From the NCBI GenBank assembly GCA_964533785.1, contig CAZHNG010000329.1:1-7537 (forward strand): 7,537 nucleotides of DNA, read 5' to 3'. A program made the translations under genes and the position numbers. The notes under the pieces are model-generated. The model was given only the letters and a program-made list of their open reading frames with translations, did not search any database and was not told where the DNA came from. This DNA is from JANQRV01 sp964533785 (lineage in GTDB: Bacteria; Bacteroidota; Bacteroidia; Chitinophagales; Saprospiraceae). Shown here in pieces: positions 1 to 7,413 of this stretch; position 1 is the first letter of the stretch, and the number at the start of each line of letters is the position of its first letter.

Positions 1-839
1 CTTACTGTGAACCCCAACCAGCTATTGTAAAAGAAAATCACGATCCTGATGGCTTAGGTCGCATTAGGGTGCAGCTATATTGGCAGCAAGATCCAGAAAT
101 GACACCTTGGCTCAGAATTTTAAGTACACACGGCGGCAAGAGTGGTGGTTTTTTCGTTATCCCTGAAGTTGGTGATGAAGTGATGGTTGGTTATGAATTA
201 AATCATCCGGATACACCTTTTGTGATGGGATCTCTATACCACGGCAAAGCAAAGCCCTCCGGAAATTACCAGGATAAGGATAATAATATCAAAGGTATCT
301 TGACCAAAAGCGGAAATGAAATCACTTTGGTAGATACCGGTGGAAGTGAAGAAATAAAAATTTCCAATAAAGGTGGGCAAAATACAATCACGCTTACCAT
401 GTCAAATGGAGGCGCAATAAATATTTCTTCCTGTAACGAAATGACCCTTTCCGGCAAGAATATTAATATCAATGCGAGCGAGGATTTCAAACTGTCGGCA
501 AAAAATATCACCATGCAGGCCAAGCAGAATGTTACCATGGTTGCCGCTGAAGGTAGTACTTTATCTACCTCAAAATCAAGTGCAACCATAGTAGCCGATA
601 CAACCAAAGTAATCGCATCAGGTGATGCGGGAGCGGCAATTGTTAGTGGTTCCAAGACTCTAGTTTGCGCAGGAGGGGACTCCGCAGCCGTTGTGTCAGG
701 GAATGACTCACTCGTACTTTCTGGAAAAACAGCAACACTCACTGGCGACAATATGGCTAAAATAACAGGTAAAAATGTAGAGGTAGAGGGATCGGCAGGA
801 GCTGCTGTCATCAAGGGAACATTCGTACAGTTAAACTAA
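1..839 (+). CDS. vgrG: VgrG (TssI) type VI secretion spike protein, 3' part
   Basis: This is the C-terminal 278 residues of a VgrG spike protein. The frame is open from base 3 and the gene begins upstream of the window; the GTG at 69 is an internal codon, because the upstream residues already match the family. VgrG forms the trimeric tip that is pushed out on the Hcp tube and carries effectors. Visible residues 1-25 hold the gp5-like OB-fold signature (A-I-V-x-x-N-x-D-P-D-G-L-G-R-I-R-V), followed by W-L-R-I and a G-D-E-V-M-V-G-Y strand, then an H-P-D-T-P-F-V-M-G-S-L-Y-H-G turn. From about residue 120 the chain becomes short alternating strands rich in N, T, S and G, as expected for the gp5/VgrG beta-helix needle. 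It ends at K-G-T-F-V-Q-L-N with no extra domain, so it is not an 'evolved' VgrG with a fused toxin. It lies 10 bp before tssE. The family call is firm. Confidence 0.93.
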   Translation, partial: YCEPQPAIVKENHDPDGLGRIRVQLYWQQDPEMTPWLRILSTHGGKSGGFFVIPEVGDEVMVGYELNHPDTPFVMGSLYHGKAKPSGNYQDKDNNIKGILTKSGNEITLVDTGGSEEIKISNKGGQNTITLTMSNGGAINISSCNEMTLSGKNININASEDFKLSAKNITMQAKQNVTMVAAEGSTLSTSKSSATIVADTTKVIASGDAGAAIVSGSKTLVCAGGDSAAVVSGNDSLVLSGKTATLTGDNMAKITGKNVEVEGSAGAAVIKGTFVQLN

Positions 840-849
840 TCTCAATTAA

Positions 850-1320
850 ATGAATGACGAATACTATACCATTCCATTTGATGTAACCCTTTTTTTTCAG
901 TCTACGCAGTCTGATAACACAGCTGTTCGTTCTGGCCGTTCCAATTCGAATAAATTAAGGTGTTCTTTGTCTGAATCCATCCGACAGAACATTTCGCTTA
1001 TTATCACTACTAAATATGGAGATTTTCGTTTTGATCCTTTTTTTGGATGTCAGATTTGGGAGGAGGATTTTGTGGTGCCCCACAACATTGATACCTGGAA
1101 AGACGAAATCAAAGTATTTTTATACAATGCTATTTCCAGTAATGAGCCAAGAATTGAAAATATTGATCCTTTGGAAGTAGAAGTGGATCGGTCACCAGCT
1201 CATAACCGTACGAGAATCCATCAGAAACTAAACATTTACCTGGAAGCATCGATCAAGGGTACCAACGAGCGGGTTACCTTCTCCGAAGTACTCTTTTTTA
1301 GTCCGTATTCATTGATATAA
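850..1320 (+). CDS. tssE: TssE, gp25-like T6SS baseplate protein
   Basis: This 156-residue protein matches the gp25/TssE family, a small baseplate component that primes polymerisation of the contractile sheath in the cytoplasm. The core motif is at residues 56-70 (Y-G-D-F-R-F-D-P-F-F-G-C-Q-I-W), preceded by a helix S-I-R-Q-N-I-S-L at 43-50. The conserved gp25 E-P-R motif is at 99-101 and is followed by the usual I-x-x-I-D-P-L-E-V strand. The first 35 residues are a family-variable extension rich in S, N and R. The ATG at 850 is the first in frame after the vgrG stop, 10 bp downstream; the leader is A/T-rich with no Shine-Dalgarno, as is usual in Bacteroidota. The position between vgrG and tssF supports the call. 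An 8-T run (890-897) lies within codons 14-16. Confidence 0.92.
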   Translation: MNDEYYTIPFDVTLFFQSTQSDNTAVRSGRSNSNKLRCSLSESIRQNISLIITTKYGDFRFDPFFGCQIWEEDFVVPHNIDTWKDEIKVFLYNAISSNEPRIENIDPLEVEVDRSPAHNRTRIHQKLNIYLEASIKGTNERVTFSEVLFFSPYSLI

Positions 1321-1354
1321 ATCGCTGCAATTAAGAATTATAGAAATCCAACAA

Positions 1355-3235
1355 ATGGCCAAAAGATTCGAAGATCGGGAAGTCATCCGTGAAAGGATGT
1401 ACAGAAAAGCAGATGAAATATTTGAACAATATTCGAATAGGTCTCTAAGTCGATTAGGCGGTGTAGACCCACTTGTGCATATGCTCATTGGAGCTTGTGC
1501 TTCTGAATTTGAAAAGGTATGGCATTCCATCAATGATTCATGGAGTAGAATGTTGAGCGAATTAGCCAAGTTATTTTCTCCGGAAGTTACTGCTGGGGCA
1601 TTGCCCGCGCATGGAGTTATTCATGCTACTCCTAAAGAGCCCAGCTACCTCACTTCACCTACCAGGGATTTGATTGTTTACAACGCTGGAGATGGCAGTA
1701 AAGTCTATTTTACTCCTACAAGTAATTTCGAATTGATTGGCAGCGAAGTGAAATTCATTGCTTGTGACAATTCAATTTCTGGCATTGAGTTTATGCCCAT
1801 TCCAAAGGCCATTCCATTAATCAGGAGCAAGAATCGGCAGAAACTTCCTATTAATGTTTTGTGGATAGGACTGGATTGGCCTAAAGAGCTTTTTGGGAAA
1901 AAAAGCCTTCAGCTCTATTTTGATTGGCCGGATGAAATTATTGCCCGGTATTCCAAAGAACTTTTGTCCAATAGTATTTGGAAAACAAGCGATGGTACGG
2001 TATTAAATAGCAGTTGTGGATTCGGGGATAGCCTCCAGTCTTCCTCTTCTATTATTGAAAATGAATTGAGTTTTGCCCGTAAACTAGAAAATCAGGCCAA
2101 CTCCTTCTACGAAAGCAGGTTTGTAAGGTTATTCTCTGCAGACAGCTTCGATTCGAAGTTTTTGAATAGTTACCCAGCAGAATTTAATGCGACCTTTCAT
2201 GAAGATGAACTAGCCAAGGAACTAAGCCAACCTTTACTCTGGTTGAAAGTAGAGTTTCCTACGCCAATACTGGCAAATGAAAGAACGAAATCAAATGCTC
2301 CACTTAGGGGTGTGAAGTGTTTGGTCAACTGTTTTCCCGTTCTTAACCGTAAGTTAGAATCCACCATCTTTAGGTTAACCCGAACTGTAAATTTATTTAA
2401 TCTACCTGTAGGTGGTTCTTTCTTGGGGATAGACCAAGTGGTTAGTTCCAACTTAAAAAAGAAATATAAGGAAAAGCCTTTTGCCGGATTATCGAAAACT
2501 AAATTTGATTCTAAAGAAGAAGTAAGACCATATACTATAAGAAAATTAGGGGTGAATCGTATAGATCAACGCGATGCTTTTGAAATGTTAGGAAATCTTA
2601 TGAATATAATAAGAGAAGATATTTTCTTATTTGAAGCCGTAGGTAAAGAAGGGGTTTCCGAAGAAATTAGAACGATCAGAAGGGTGCTTAATGATTTGGA
2701 TAGGAGATTGGAATTTTTAAAACTATCAGACGAAGCTTCGGTGAAACAAAGAACTTTCATTATGTTCCCTCCGGGAAAGAAAGAAGATGTCATTGTGAAA
2801 TACTGGTGGACTGATGGATATAAGGGAAATAAAATTGGGCCATCAGATATTTTATCCCTGGGGCAAAATACTCCTTGGGATTTGGGGAGCCTAAAATTTA
2901 TTTCCGTTACTCAAAACGGCAGGCCTCCCCTAAATGACGAACAGAAAATATTCGAACTCCGGTCTAATATCATCTCAAGAGATAGGATTGTCTCGAGGGC
3001 GGACATGAAATTATATTGCTATCGAGTGCTGATGAATGACTTAAAAAAGGTTGAAATAAGAAAAGGGAGTACGATCTCTTCCGATCCTAATGAAGGGTTG
3101 ATAAAAACACTTGATATTCATTTGGAACTAAAAGAAAGTGTTGATAATCATGATTTTTGGACCCAAAAACTAGCGTCAGAGCTGAATGAAAAATCCACCT
3201 GTTTAGTGCCGATCAGGGTTTTTGCTGCCAAATGA
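1355..3235 (+). CDS. tssF: TssF, T6SS baseplate wedge protein
   Basis: This 626-residue protein is assigned to TssF, the large wedge subunit that pairs with TssG, is related to phage T4 gp6, and surrounds the VgrG hub. The N-terminus is typical: an Arg/Glu-rich helix at 4-25, then a helix ending E-L-A-K-L-F-S-P-E-V (69-78) and L-P-A-H-G-V-I-H-A-T-P (83-93), corresponding to the family's conserved 'Leu-x-Pro ... Pro-ser-x-ala' stretch. A distal R-I-V-S-R-A-D-M segment at 544-551 resembles the R-A-V-T-x-E-D signature of baseplate J/gp6 proteins; that resemblance is my inference. The length is close to the usual 580-640 residues. No signal peptide or membrane helix is seen, in keeping with a cytoplasmic baseplate part. 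The gap from tssE is 34 bp, and the stop overlaps the tssG start as ATGA, suggesting coupled translation. Sequence divergence in the middle makes detailed domain borders uncertain. Confidence 0.9.
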   Translation: MAKRFEDREVIRERMYRKADEIFEQYSNRSLSRLGGVDPLVHMLIGACASEFEKVWHSINDSWSRMLSELAKLFSPEVTAGALPAHGVIHATPKEPSYLTSPTRDLIVYNAGDGSKVYFTPTSNFELIGSEVKFIACDNSISGIEFMPIPKAIPLIRSKNRQKLPINVLWIGLDWPKELFGKKSLQLYFDWPDEIIARYSKELLSNSIWKTSDGTVLNSSCGFGDSLQSSSSIIENELSFARKLENQANSFYESRFVRLFSADSFDSKFLNSYPAEFNATFHEDELAKELSQPLLWLKVEFPTPILANERTKSNAPLRGVKCLVNCFPVLNRKLESTIFRLTRTVNLFNLPVGGSFLGIDQVVSSNLKKKYKEKPFAGLSKTKFDSKEEVRPYTIRKLGVNRIDQRDAFEMLGNLMNIIREDIFLFEAVGKEGVSEEIRTIRRVLNDLDRRLEFLKLSDEASVKQRTFIMFPPGKKEDVIVKYWWTDGYKGNKIGPSDILSLGQNTPWDLGSLKFISVTQNGRPPLNDEQKIFELRSNIISRDRIVSRADMKLYCYRVLMNDLKKVEIRKGSTISSDPNEGLIKTLDIHLELKESVDNHDFWTQKLASELNEKSTCLVPIRVFAAK

Positions 3236-4224
3236 AGAATGTTTATAATATGGAAGATTACCACAATTCGCTAAAAAAACAATTAGAGCATTATTTTTTT
3301 GACGTAAGGCTAGAAGTATTATTGGCGGAATTACTCGAAAATAATGCTATTGAATTTAATGATGTGTTAGTAAGACCCATAGGTTTATTTGGTAGAGGCT
3401 ATCAGAGAGACTTACATGATATACAGTTTAAGGAAATTGAAGTTGGAAAGGTCAAAGAGATCGATAAAATCATTTTCTCTGTTTGGCGAGAAGGTATTTT
3501 TGATGCTCTACCAGAGGGTTTATTCTTTAAACCACTAAATCGCAAATACAAGAAGTCTTCTCATGAAATTCAGGAAGAGATAAAGAAAACCCAACAAAGA
3601 GAAAGGGCAGCAAGAGATTTTTTTCTTCCTATTGATCATGAGTTTTTTCACCATAAGGTAGTTCTGGAACAAATTGAAAGAGAGACCGTTCCCGGATTTA
3701 CCAGTGAGACTGGAAGAGAAGTGTTTTTGAAAGATTTTTGGGATATTGATTTACAGGATATATCTCCAGATCAAAAGACTACATTGTTATATTTTCTGCC
3801 CTATGCTTTCAAATTCAAAGCGGATATGGCTAAGCTAGAAGAAGTCTTTAGCGCTGTCCTTAAAGAAAAGGTTGTGATTCGCAAAACGCGAGGTCAAGAG
3901 GCGGAATTAGCAGATGAATTTATACCCAGGTTGGGAGAAACCTTTCTCGGTATAAATACAATACTCGGTAATACTTTTAATGATGGCCTGCCGACCTACA
4001 GGATCCGTGTTTTAGAATTGATTAACAAAGAAGTAGAGAAATATTTACCAGGTAGGAGCCAGGATAAACTAATTAAGGTGCTAATGGCTTTCTTTTTTCC
4101 CCTGGATTATGAATATCAAGTGTCGATTGACGTCCGTCGAAGGGAAATGCAATTTAAATTAGATAATACCAAACATCAAGGCCTTCTGGGACTAAACACC
4201 ATTCTCAATAACCAAGTTGTTTAA
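3232..4224 (+). CDS. tssG: TssG, T6SS baseplate wedge protein
   Basis: This 330-residue protein is assigned to TssG, the second wedge subunit, which clamps TssF dimers and contacts TssK. Residues 84-99 (W-R-E-G-I-F-D-A-L-P-E-G-L-F-F) match the Bacteroidota TssG 'R-x-G-x-x-x-L-P-E-G-L-F' motif. Residues 127-146 (A-R-x-F-F-L-P-I-x-x-E ... V-L-E) match the following conserved helix that leads into the pairing region. No signal peptide or membrane helix is seen. The ATG at 3232 overlaps the tssF TGA; the alternative start at 3250 (Met7) would lose the overlap and is less likely. Order after tssF is the usual one for T6SS baseplate genes. The gene is followed 11 bp later by tssN. The call rests on motif plus position, because TssG of this class is poorly conserved against proteobacterial homologues. 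Confidence 0.88.
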   Translation: MKNVYNMEDYHNSLKKQLEHYFFDVRLEVLLAELLENNAIEFNDVLVRPIGLFGRGYQRDLHDIQFKEIEVGKVKEIDKIIFSVWREGIFDALPEGLFFKPLNRKYKKSSHEIQEEIKKTQQRERAARDFFLPIDHEFFHHKVVLEQIERETVPGFTSETGREVFLKDFWDIDLQDISPDQKTTLLYFLPYAFKFKADMAKLEEVFSAVLKEKVVIRKTRGQEAELADEFIPRLGETFLGINTILGNTFNDGLPTYRIRVLELINKEVEKYLPGRSQDKLIKVLMAFFFPLDYEYQVSIDVRRREMQFKLDNTKHQGLLGLNTILNNQVV

Positions 4225-4235
4225 CAATCGTAATA

Positions 4236-5228
4236 ATGGATCTCAATCTAATAATACTTTTACTATTGACCCTAGTTTTTTCTTTGATCGCAATTTTTTG
4301 GTTGCTTAGTAATCAAAAAAAAAATCGACGTTTTGATAAAAAAGGAATATTTTATTACTCTGTTGTATATATACTCTTCTTTGGTATTTTAGGGTTGCTT
4401 GGGCTTATTGATCCAGCGTCCAATTTTTTCGGTAGGTATTGGCTAGCTCAGGGGGCAATAATAATAGCTGGTACTGTTCACGCTTGGTTACTGTTTAGTA
4501 TTTTTGACTGGCCAGATCGGTCTTCTTTCCTTTCGGAGTCATTATTTACCTTATTTATCAATCTTTCCGGAGCTTTCATATTCATCTTGATCTATTATCT
4601 TTCCGTTTATTTCTCAGAATTTGAAGGAGGGCAAATCCTTAAGATTTCAACGACTTTATTAGTGTTTATTGTGCCTTACTTCATATTGAGGACTTATGAT
4701 TATATAAGTATGATTCCCAATAGAATGTTTGTGGCCTGGCCTTATCCTGACGGGCTCCCCAAGAAATTGGATCTAAGAAAATCTAACATCATTTATATCA
4801 AGGTAAACCTGAATAGTAGTTGTGATCCGAAACGCGCCAAGGAAATAAATCAACGTACTAGACTCCCTTTTAACACCAGGGTTGGTGATTTTTTTCACCA
4901 TTTCGTAACAGACTACAATAAAGAGGGAGAATACCGACCAATTGAATGTTTAAATACGGATATGGAAGGTAACTCAATAGGGTGGGTATTTTACGTATAC
5001 AGAACTTCGGGAAGCAGAAAAACCTTGTTGGACCCTTATAAAGTTGGAACAGATGTCATAAGAGAAGGAGATACGGTTAGTGGTCTTAGGGTACTACTAG
5101 ATAAAAAAGCTTCGTTAGAAAAGTACAACCAAAATAAGGACGACATTGAGATAATTGATAATATTTTTGGTGATAGTGATCATAAAAGTAATGATAACGA
5201 CGATGATATCATTTTTAGAGAAAAGTGA
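4236..5228 (+). CDS. tssN: TssN, polytopic membrane protein specific to Bacteroidota T6SS
   Basis: This 330-residue protein has five hydrophobic helices in its first half, at about residues 4-24, 39-58, 69-90, 103-125 and 138-156. A soluble C-terminal domain of about 170 residues follows, beginning with M-I-P-N-R-M-F-V-A-W-P-Y-P and ending in a strongly acidic Asp/Asn-rich tail (residues 311-325). Architecture, length and position between tssG and tssK fit TssN, one of the proteins (TssN, O, P, Q, R) found only in T6SSiii, where they are thought to replace the TssJLM membrane complex. Positive residues after helix 1 (K28, K29, R31, R32) favour a cytoplasmic loop there, which with five helices would put the C-terminal domain outside the cytoplasm; this topology is inferred by eye and not secure. 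The start has no Shine-Dalgarno sequence. A run of ten A bases (4315-4324) encodes residues 27-30. The role of the C-terminal domain cannot be read from the sequence. Confidence 0.85.
   Translation: MDLNLIILLLLTLVFSLIAIFWLLSNQKKNRRFDKKGIFYYSVVYILFFGILGLLGLIDPASNFFGRYWLAQGAIIIAGTVHAWLLFSIFDWPDRSSFLSESLFTLFINLSGAFIFILIYYLSVYFSEFEGGQILKISTTLLVFIVPYFILRTYDYISMIPNRMFVAWPYPDGLPKKLDLRKSNIIYIKVNLNSSCDPKRAKEINQRTRLPFNTRVGDFFHHFVTDYNKEGEYRPIECLNTDMEGNSIGWVFYVYRTSGSRKTLLDPYKVGTDVIREGDTVSGLRVLLDKKASLEKYNQNKDDIEIIDNIFGDSDHKSNDNDDDIIFREK
4315..4324 (+). repeat. 10-A homopolymer inside tssN
   Basis: Ten consecutive A bases encode Gln-Lys-Lys-Asn just after the first predicted membrane helix. One extra A would bring a TGA into frame at 4334-4336, and one lost A would bring a TAG into frame at 4390-4392, so any slip of one base gives a short fragment with little more than one helix. 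Homopolymers of this length are known sites of replication and transcription slippage in bacteria. Whether it varies here is not shown by the sequence. Confidence 0.6.
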
Positions 5229-5271
5229 ACCCTTACAATATTAATTTAATACTCCAATAAATTTACTTCAT

Positions 5272-6438
5272 ATGCAAAGATATTTCCCTGTTAATTGGCA
5301 AAACGGTATGAAAATCAACCAAAGCCACTTTATTGGATTAGAAAACTCATTCAGGAGCGATCTTATTGAGTACAATAATCGCCTTTTAAATAAAAATAGT
5401 TATGGTATACTTCCAGTGCCAGTCGGTACTAGAAGTGTAGATCTATACTTTAAAATAGACCAAAGTCAGCAGATTGTTCTAAACTTGACCAAATGCGATT
5501 GCATTACGCCAAATGGCATATATGTTCGCATTACTCCAGATCAGCAGAGCCAGAATGAATTTAGAATCCCGCTTTCTGAAATTGAAAATAAGCTGCAAAA
5601 TGGAGATCACCTCAATGTAAACTTAAATATCCGGCCTTTTGAAAGAGATCCTTTTGGAGATCCCACTCAGGAAGATCCTCCAAGAGCACCTTACACCAAA
5701 CCTAAATACTTCTTGACCATAGATAACTTTAACAGCGAATCCATCCAAAGGACCAATACAGAAAGGGGCCTGCTGACTATCGGAAGAATTGTCGTTAAGT
5801 CGGGAAGTATCGAATTAGACGAACATTATATTCCGCCATCTACCTGTATTGCCGCCCACGAAACGCTGTCGGAGACATTCCTACTGTGGGGGAAACATTT
5901 GACTGAAATATTCAACAATTGTTTGATAACCATTGAAAACTCTAGCAAGATAATAGCCGCCAATCAGGAAACAATCATTTTTGACCCAGTTAGCAAGGTT
6001 TCCGTTGCTGAAACCATCAACAAACTTACGGTTGATATCCTTACTTATTTATCAGAAATATTACCTCCCGTAAATCAACTTCTTAGGGACCAACCCCCTA
6101 TTCATACCTTAATTCTTATGCAACAGTTTGCATATAGATTGAAAATGAACATTGTACTTCTAAGTACGCAGGAACAAAGTCAGCTTATAAATTATCTGAA
6201 GGAAGCGATAAAAGTAAATAATTTCATTAAATCACTAAATGATTTGATTAAAGTGGAATATGATCATGAAGATATTGGGCAGACAGTCAAGGTCATAAAT
6301 CAATTCATCACTTGTTTGAAAAAAATGTACGATAAGGCTGAAGGTTTGCCTAGCAGAGATTTCACTTGGCGAATTATGTCTGGTGAGATTCAAATAAAAT
6401 TTCATGATGAAGGCCCCTCTTCTACTTTAGCTAATTAA
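5272..6438 (+). CDS. tssK: TssK, T6SS baseplate-to-membrane adaptor
   Basis: This 388-residue protein is assigned to TssK, the trimeric adaptor that links the TssEFG baseplate to the membrane complex. The N-terminal signature V-N-W-Q-N-G-M-K-I-N-x-S-H-F (7-20) is the T6SSiii form of the TssK 'W-x-x-G-x-x-x-x-x-x-H-F' motif. Residues 123-140 (F-E-R-D-P-F-G-D-P ... D-P-P-R-A-P) match the conserved proline-rich loop, and D-E-H-Y-I-P-P-S-T (183-191) matches the 'Y-I-P-P' turn that closes the shell domain. The rest is mainly helical, ending in a smaller C-terminal domain that in other TssK proteins binds the membrane complex. Length is slightly under the 430-450 residues of proteobacterial TssK. 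The ATG at 5272 is 43 bp after tssN, the largest gap in the operon, with an A/T-rich leader and no clear promoter. Confidence 0.92.
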   Translation: MQRYFPVNWQNGMKINQSHFIGLENSFRSDLIEYNNRLLNKNSYGILPVPVGTRSVDLYFKIDQSQQIVLNLTKCDCITPNGIYVRITPDQQSQNEFRIPLSEIENKLQNGDHLNVNLNIRPFERDPFGDPTQEDPPRAPYTKPKYFLTIDNFNSESIQRTNTERGLLTIGRIVVKSGSIELDEHYIPPSTCIAAHETLSETFLLWGKHLTEIFNNCLITIENSSKIIAANQETIIFDPVSKVSVAETINKLTVDILTYLSEILPPVNQLLRDQPPIHTLILMQQFAYRLKMNIVLLSTQEQSQLINYLKEAIKVNNFIKSLNDLIKVEYDHEDIGQTVKVINQFITCLKKMYDKAEGLPSRDFTWRIMSGEIQIKFHDEGPSSTLAN

Positions 6439-6451
6439 ATATTGTCTACCA

Positions 6452-7267
6452 ATGAGTAATTCACCAGTCGTGACTAACAAAAATGAAAGAACAATTTCCA
6501 TCTTAAAAGTAGTCGGAATCTATTTGCTTACGTTCTTTATTTTATTCCTTATTTTCAGGAACTATTCGACAGTACCTAAGGAAGAAGAAGATATTATGAA
6601 AGCACTTAGAGAAGAAAACGAAAGTCTTAGAGATCTTGTATTCCACGCAGATACCATGGCAAGCCTAATAAGAATGTTAATTGATTTCGATAAACAGGAA
6701 AAAACTGATCCGGGAGGGGTATTAATGAATAAATCAACGGCTGAGAGAGACTTTAATGCCTACACAAATAGTCTGATAGATATTAAGGGAAAAGAAAAAA
6801 TCCCTAAGTACATCAATGATGTTGGCAATATTTTAGACCTCTTGGTTTCAAATCGAAAAAAAATCAACGATTTAAACGATGAAGTGATGTTATTGAAGGA
6901 GGAAAAGGCAAAAATTGAAGAAAAAGCTCGTGAAAATGCCAATGCGGCTAGCCAAGCCGTTATTCAAAATCTAAACGATAGAATCGCAACGCTCGAAGAA
7001 GAAAAATTACAACTATCAAAAAGGGTGCAAACCGGGAACGAAGGTCTTGTGGATTCGAACGAGAAAATTGCTGAGAAGAATGAAGACATCGCCGATCTGA
7101 AACAAAAGATAACGGATATCGAAAGTAAAGTGGTAGTAATTGAGCAGTATGTTAAAGAAAGAGCTGGAAAAAAGGTAGGATTAGTGCCTGAATGTAAATT
7201 GAAAAACTCTGAGCTCACTGTTTTGTATGAAGATATTAGTAATTTGAAGCTGTTTATCGAGAAGTAA
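6452..7267 (+). CDS. tssO: TssO, single-pass coiled-coil membrane protein of Bacteroidota T6SS
   Basis: This 271-residue protein has a short N-terminal tail with positive charges (K10, R13, K19), one hydrophobic helix at about 18-36, and a long Glu/Lys-rich region. Two stretches look like coiled coil: 45-62 and a long one at about 125-235 with leucine/isoleucine heptads. The tail ends E-L-T-V-L-Y-E-D-I-S-N-L. This layout, and its place 13 bp after tssK, fit TssO, a T6SSiii-specific envelope component. The charge pattern predicts the N-terminus inside and the coiled coil outside the cytoplasmic membrane, where it could span the periplasm as part of the TssNOPQR complex; that is inference. Coiled coils are low in specificity, so the name depends strongly on context. 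It is the last gene of the visible T6SS block. Confidence 0.82.
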   Translation: MSNSPVVTNKNERTISILKVVGIYLLTFFILFLIFRNYSTVPKEEEDIMKALREENESLRDLVFHADTMASLIRMLIDFDKQEKTDPGGVLMNKSTAERDFNAYTNSLIDIKGKEKIPKYINDVGNILDLLVSNRKKINDLNDEVMLLKEEKAKIEEKARENANAASQAVIQNLNDRIATLEEEKLQLSKRVQTGNEGLVDSNEKIAEKNEDIADLKQKITDIESKVVVIEQYVKERAGKKVGLVPECKLKNSELTVLYEDISNLKLFIEK

Positions 7268-7413
7268 ATTCCATAATTTGCTCATTGCTCTTTTCTCGAA
7301 AAAGCATGTTCTTATTGGATTAAATTCTACTCCATTTCAAAAGTATACTTTACACTCAAAATTAGGATCAGCAGTTAAGTTGGAATTTAATAATTTTAAA
7401 GGACAACTTAAAC
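7268..7413. other. Non-coding gap between tssO and the IS3 transposase
   Basis: This 146-bp A/T-rich gap is the only sizeable non-coding stretch of the window. I see no small open frame with coding character and no strong terminator. There is only a weak imperfect stem around 7290-7304 with a 5-bp A/T arm and no T-run after it. It probably contains both the end of the T6SS transcript region and the left end of the IS element. Confidence 0.5.
7375..7411. repeat. Short perfect inverted repeat before the transposase gene
   Basis: TTAAGTTG at 7375-7382 is repeated in inverted form as CAACTTAA at 7404-7411, two bases before the orfA ATG; the 21-base spacer is A/T-rich. It may form a hairpin over the orfA leader, which in some IS elements limits read-through translation from neighbouring genes, or it may be chance in A/T-rich DNA. 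It is not the usual layout of an IS end. Confidence 0.35.

Noticed and set aside
266..814. A 182-codon open frame on the minus strand opposite vgrG
   Set aside because: It lies entirely inside the well-supported vgrG frame. Its protein is low in recognisable motifs, and its composition follows from the repeated strand codons of the needle read backwards.
69..839. A short stand-alone gene starting at the GTG at 69
   Set aside because: The same frame is open from base 3 and the residues before the GTG are a conserved part of the VgrG OB-fold, so the real start is upstream of the window.
890..897. An 8-T run early in tssE as a second slippage switch
   Set aside because: It is shorter than tracts usually shown to vary, and Phe-rich codons in A/T-rich DNA explain it.
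5229..5271. A separate promoter for tssK in the 43-bp gap after tssN
   Set aside because: The stretch is A/T-rich, but I found no pair resembling the Bacteroidota TTTG and TAnnTTTG elements at proper spacing.
6760..7218. Minus-strand open frames opposite tssO
   Set aside because: They are Ser/Phe-rich products of reading Glu/Lys-rich coiled-coil codons in reverse (GAA/AAA to TTC/TTT), without their own start context or family motifs.
7290..7304. CTTTT...AAAAG hairpin after tssO as a terminator
   Set aside because: The stem has only five pairs, four of them A-T, and no T-run follows, so it is too weak to call.
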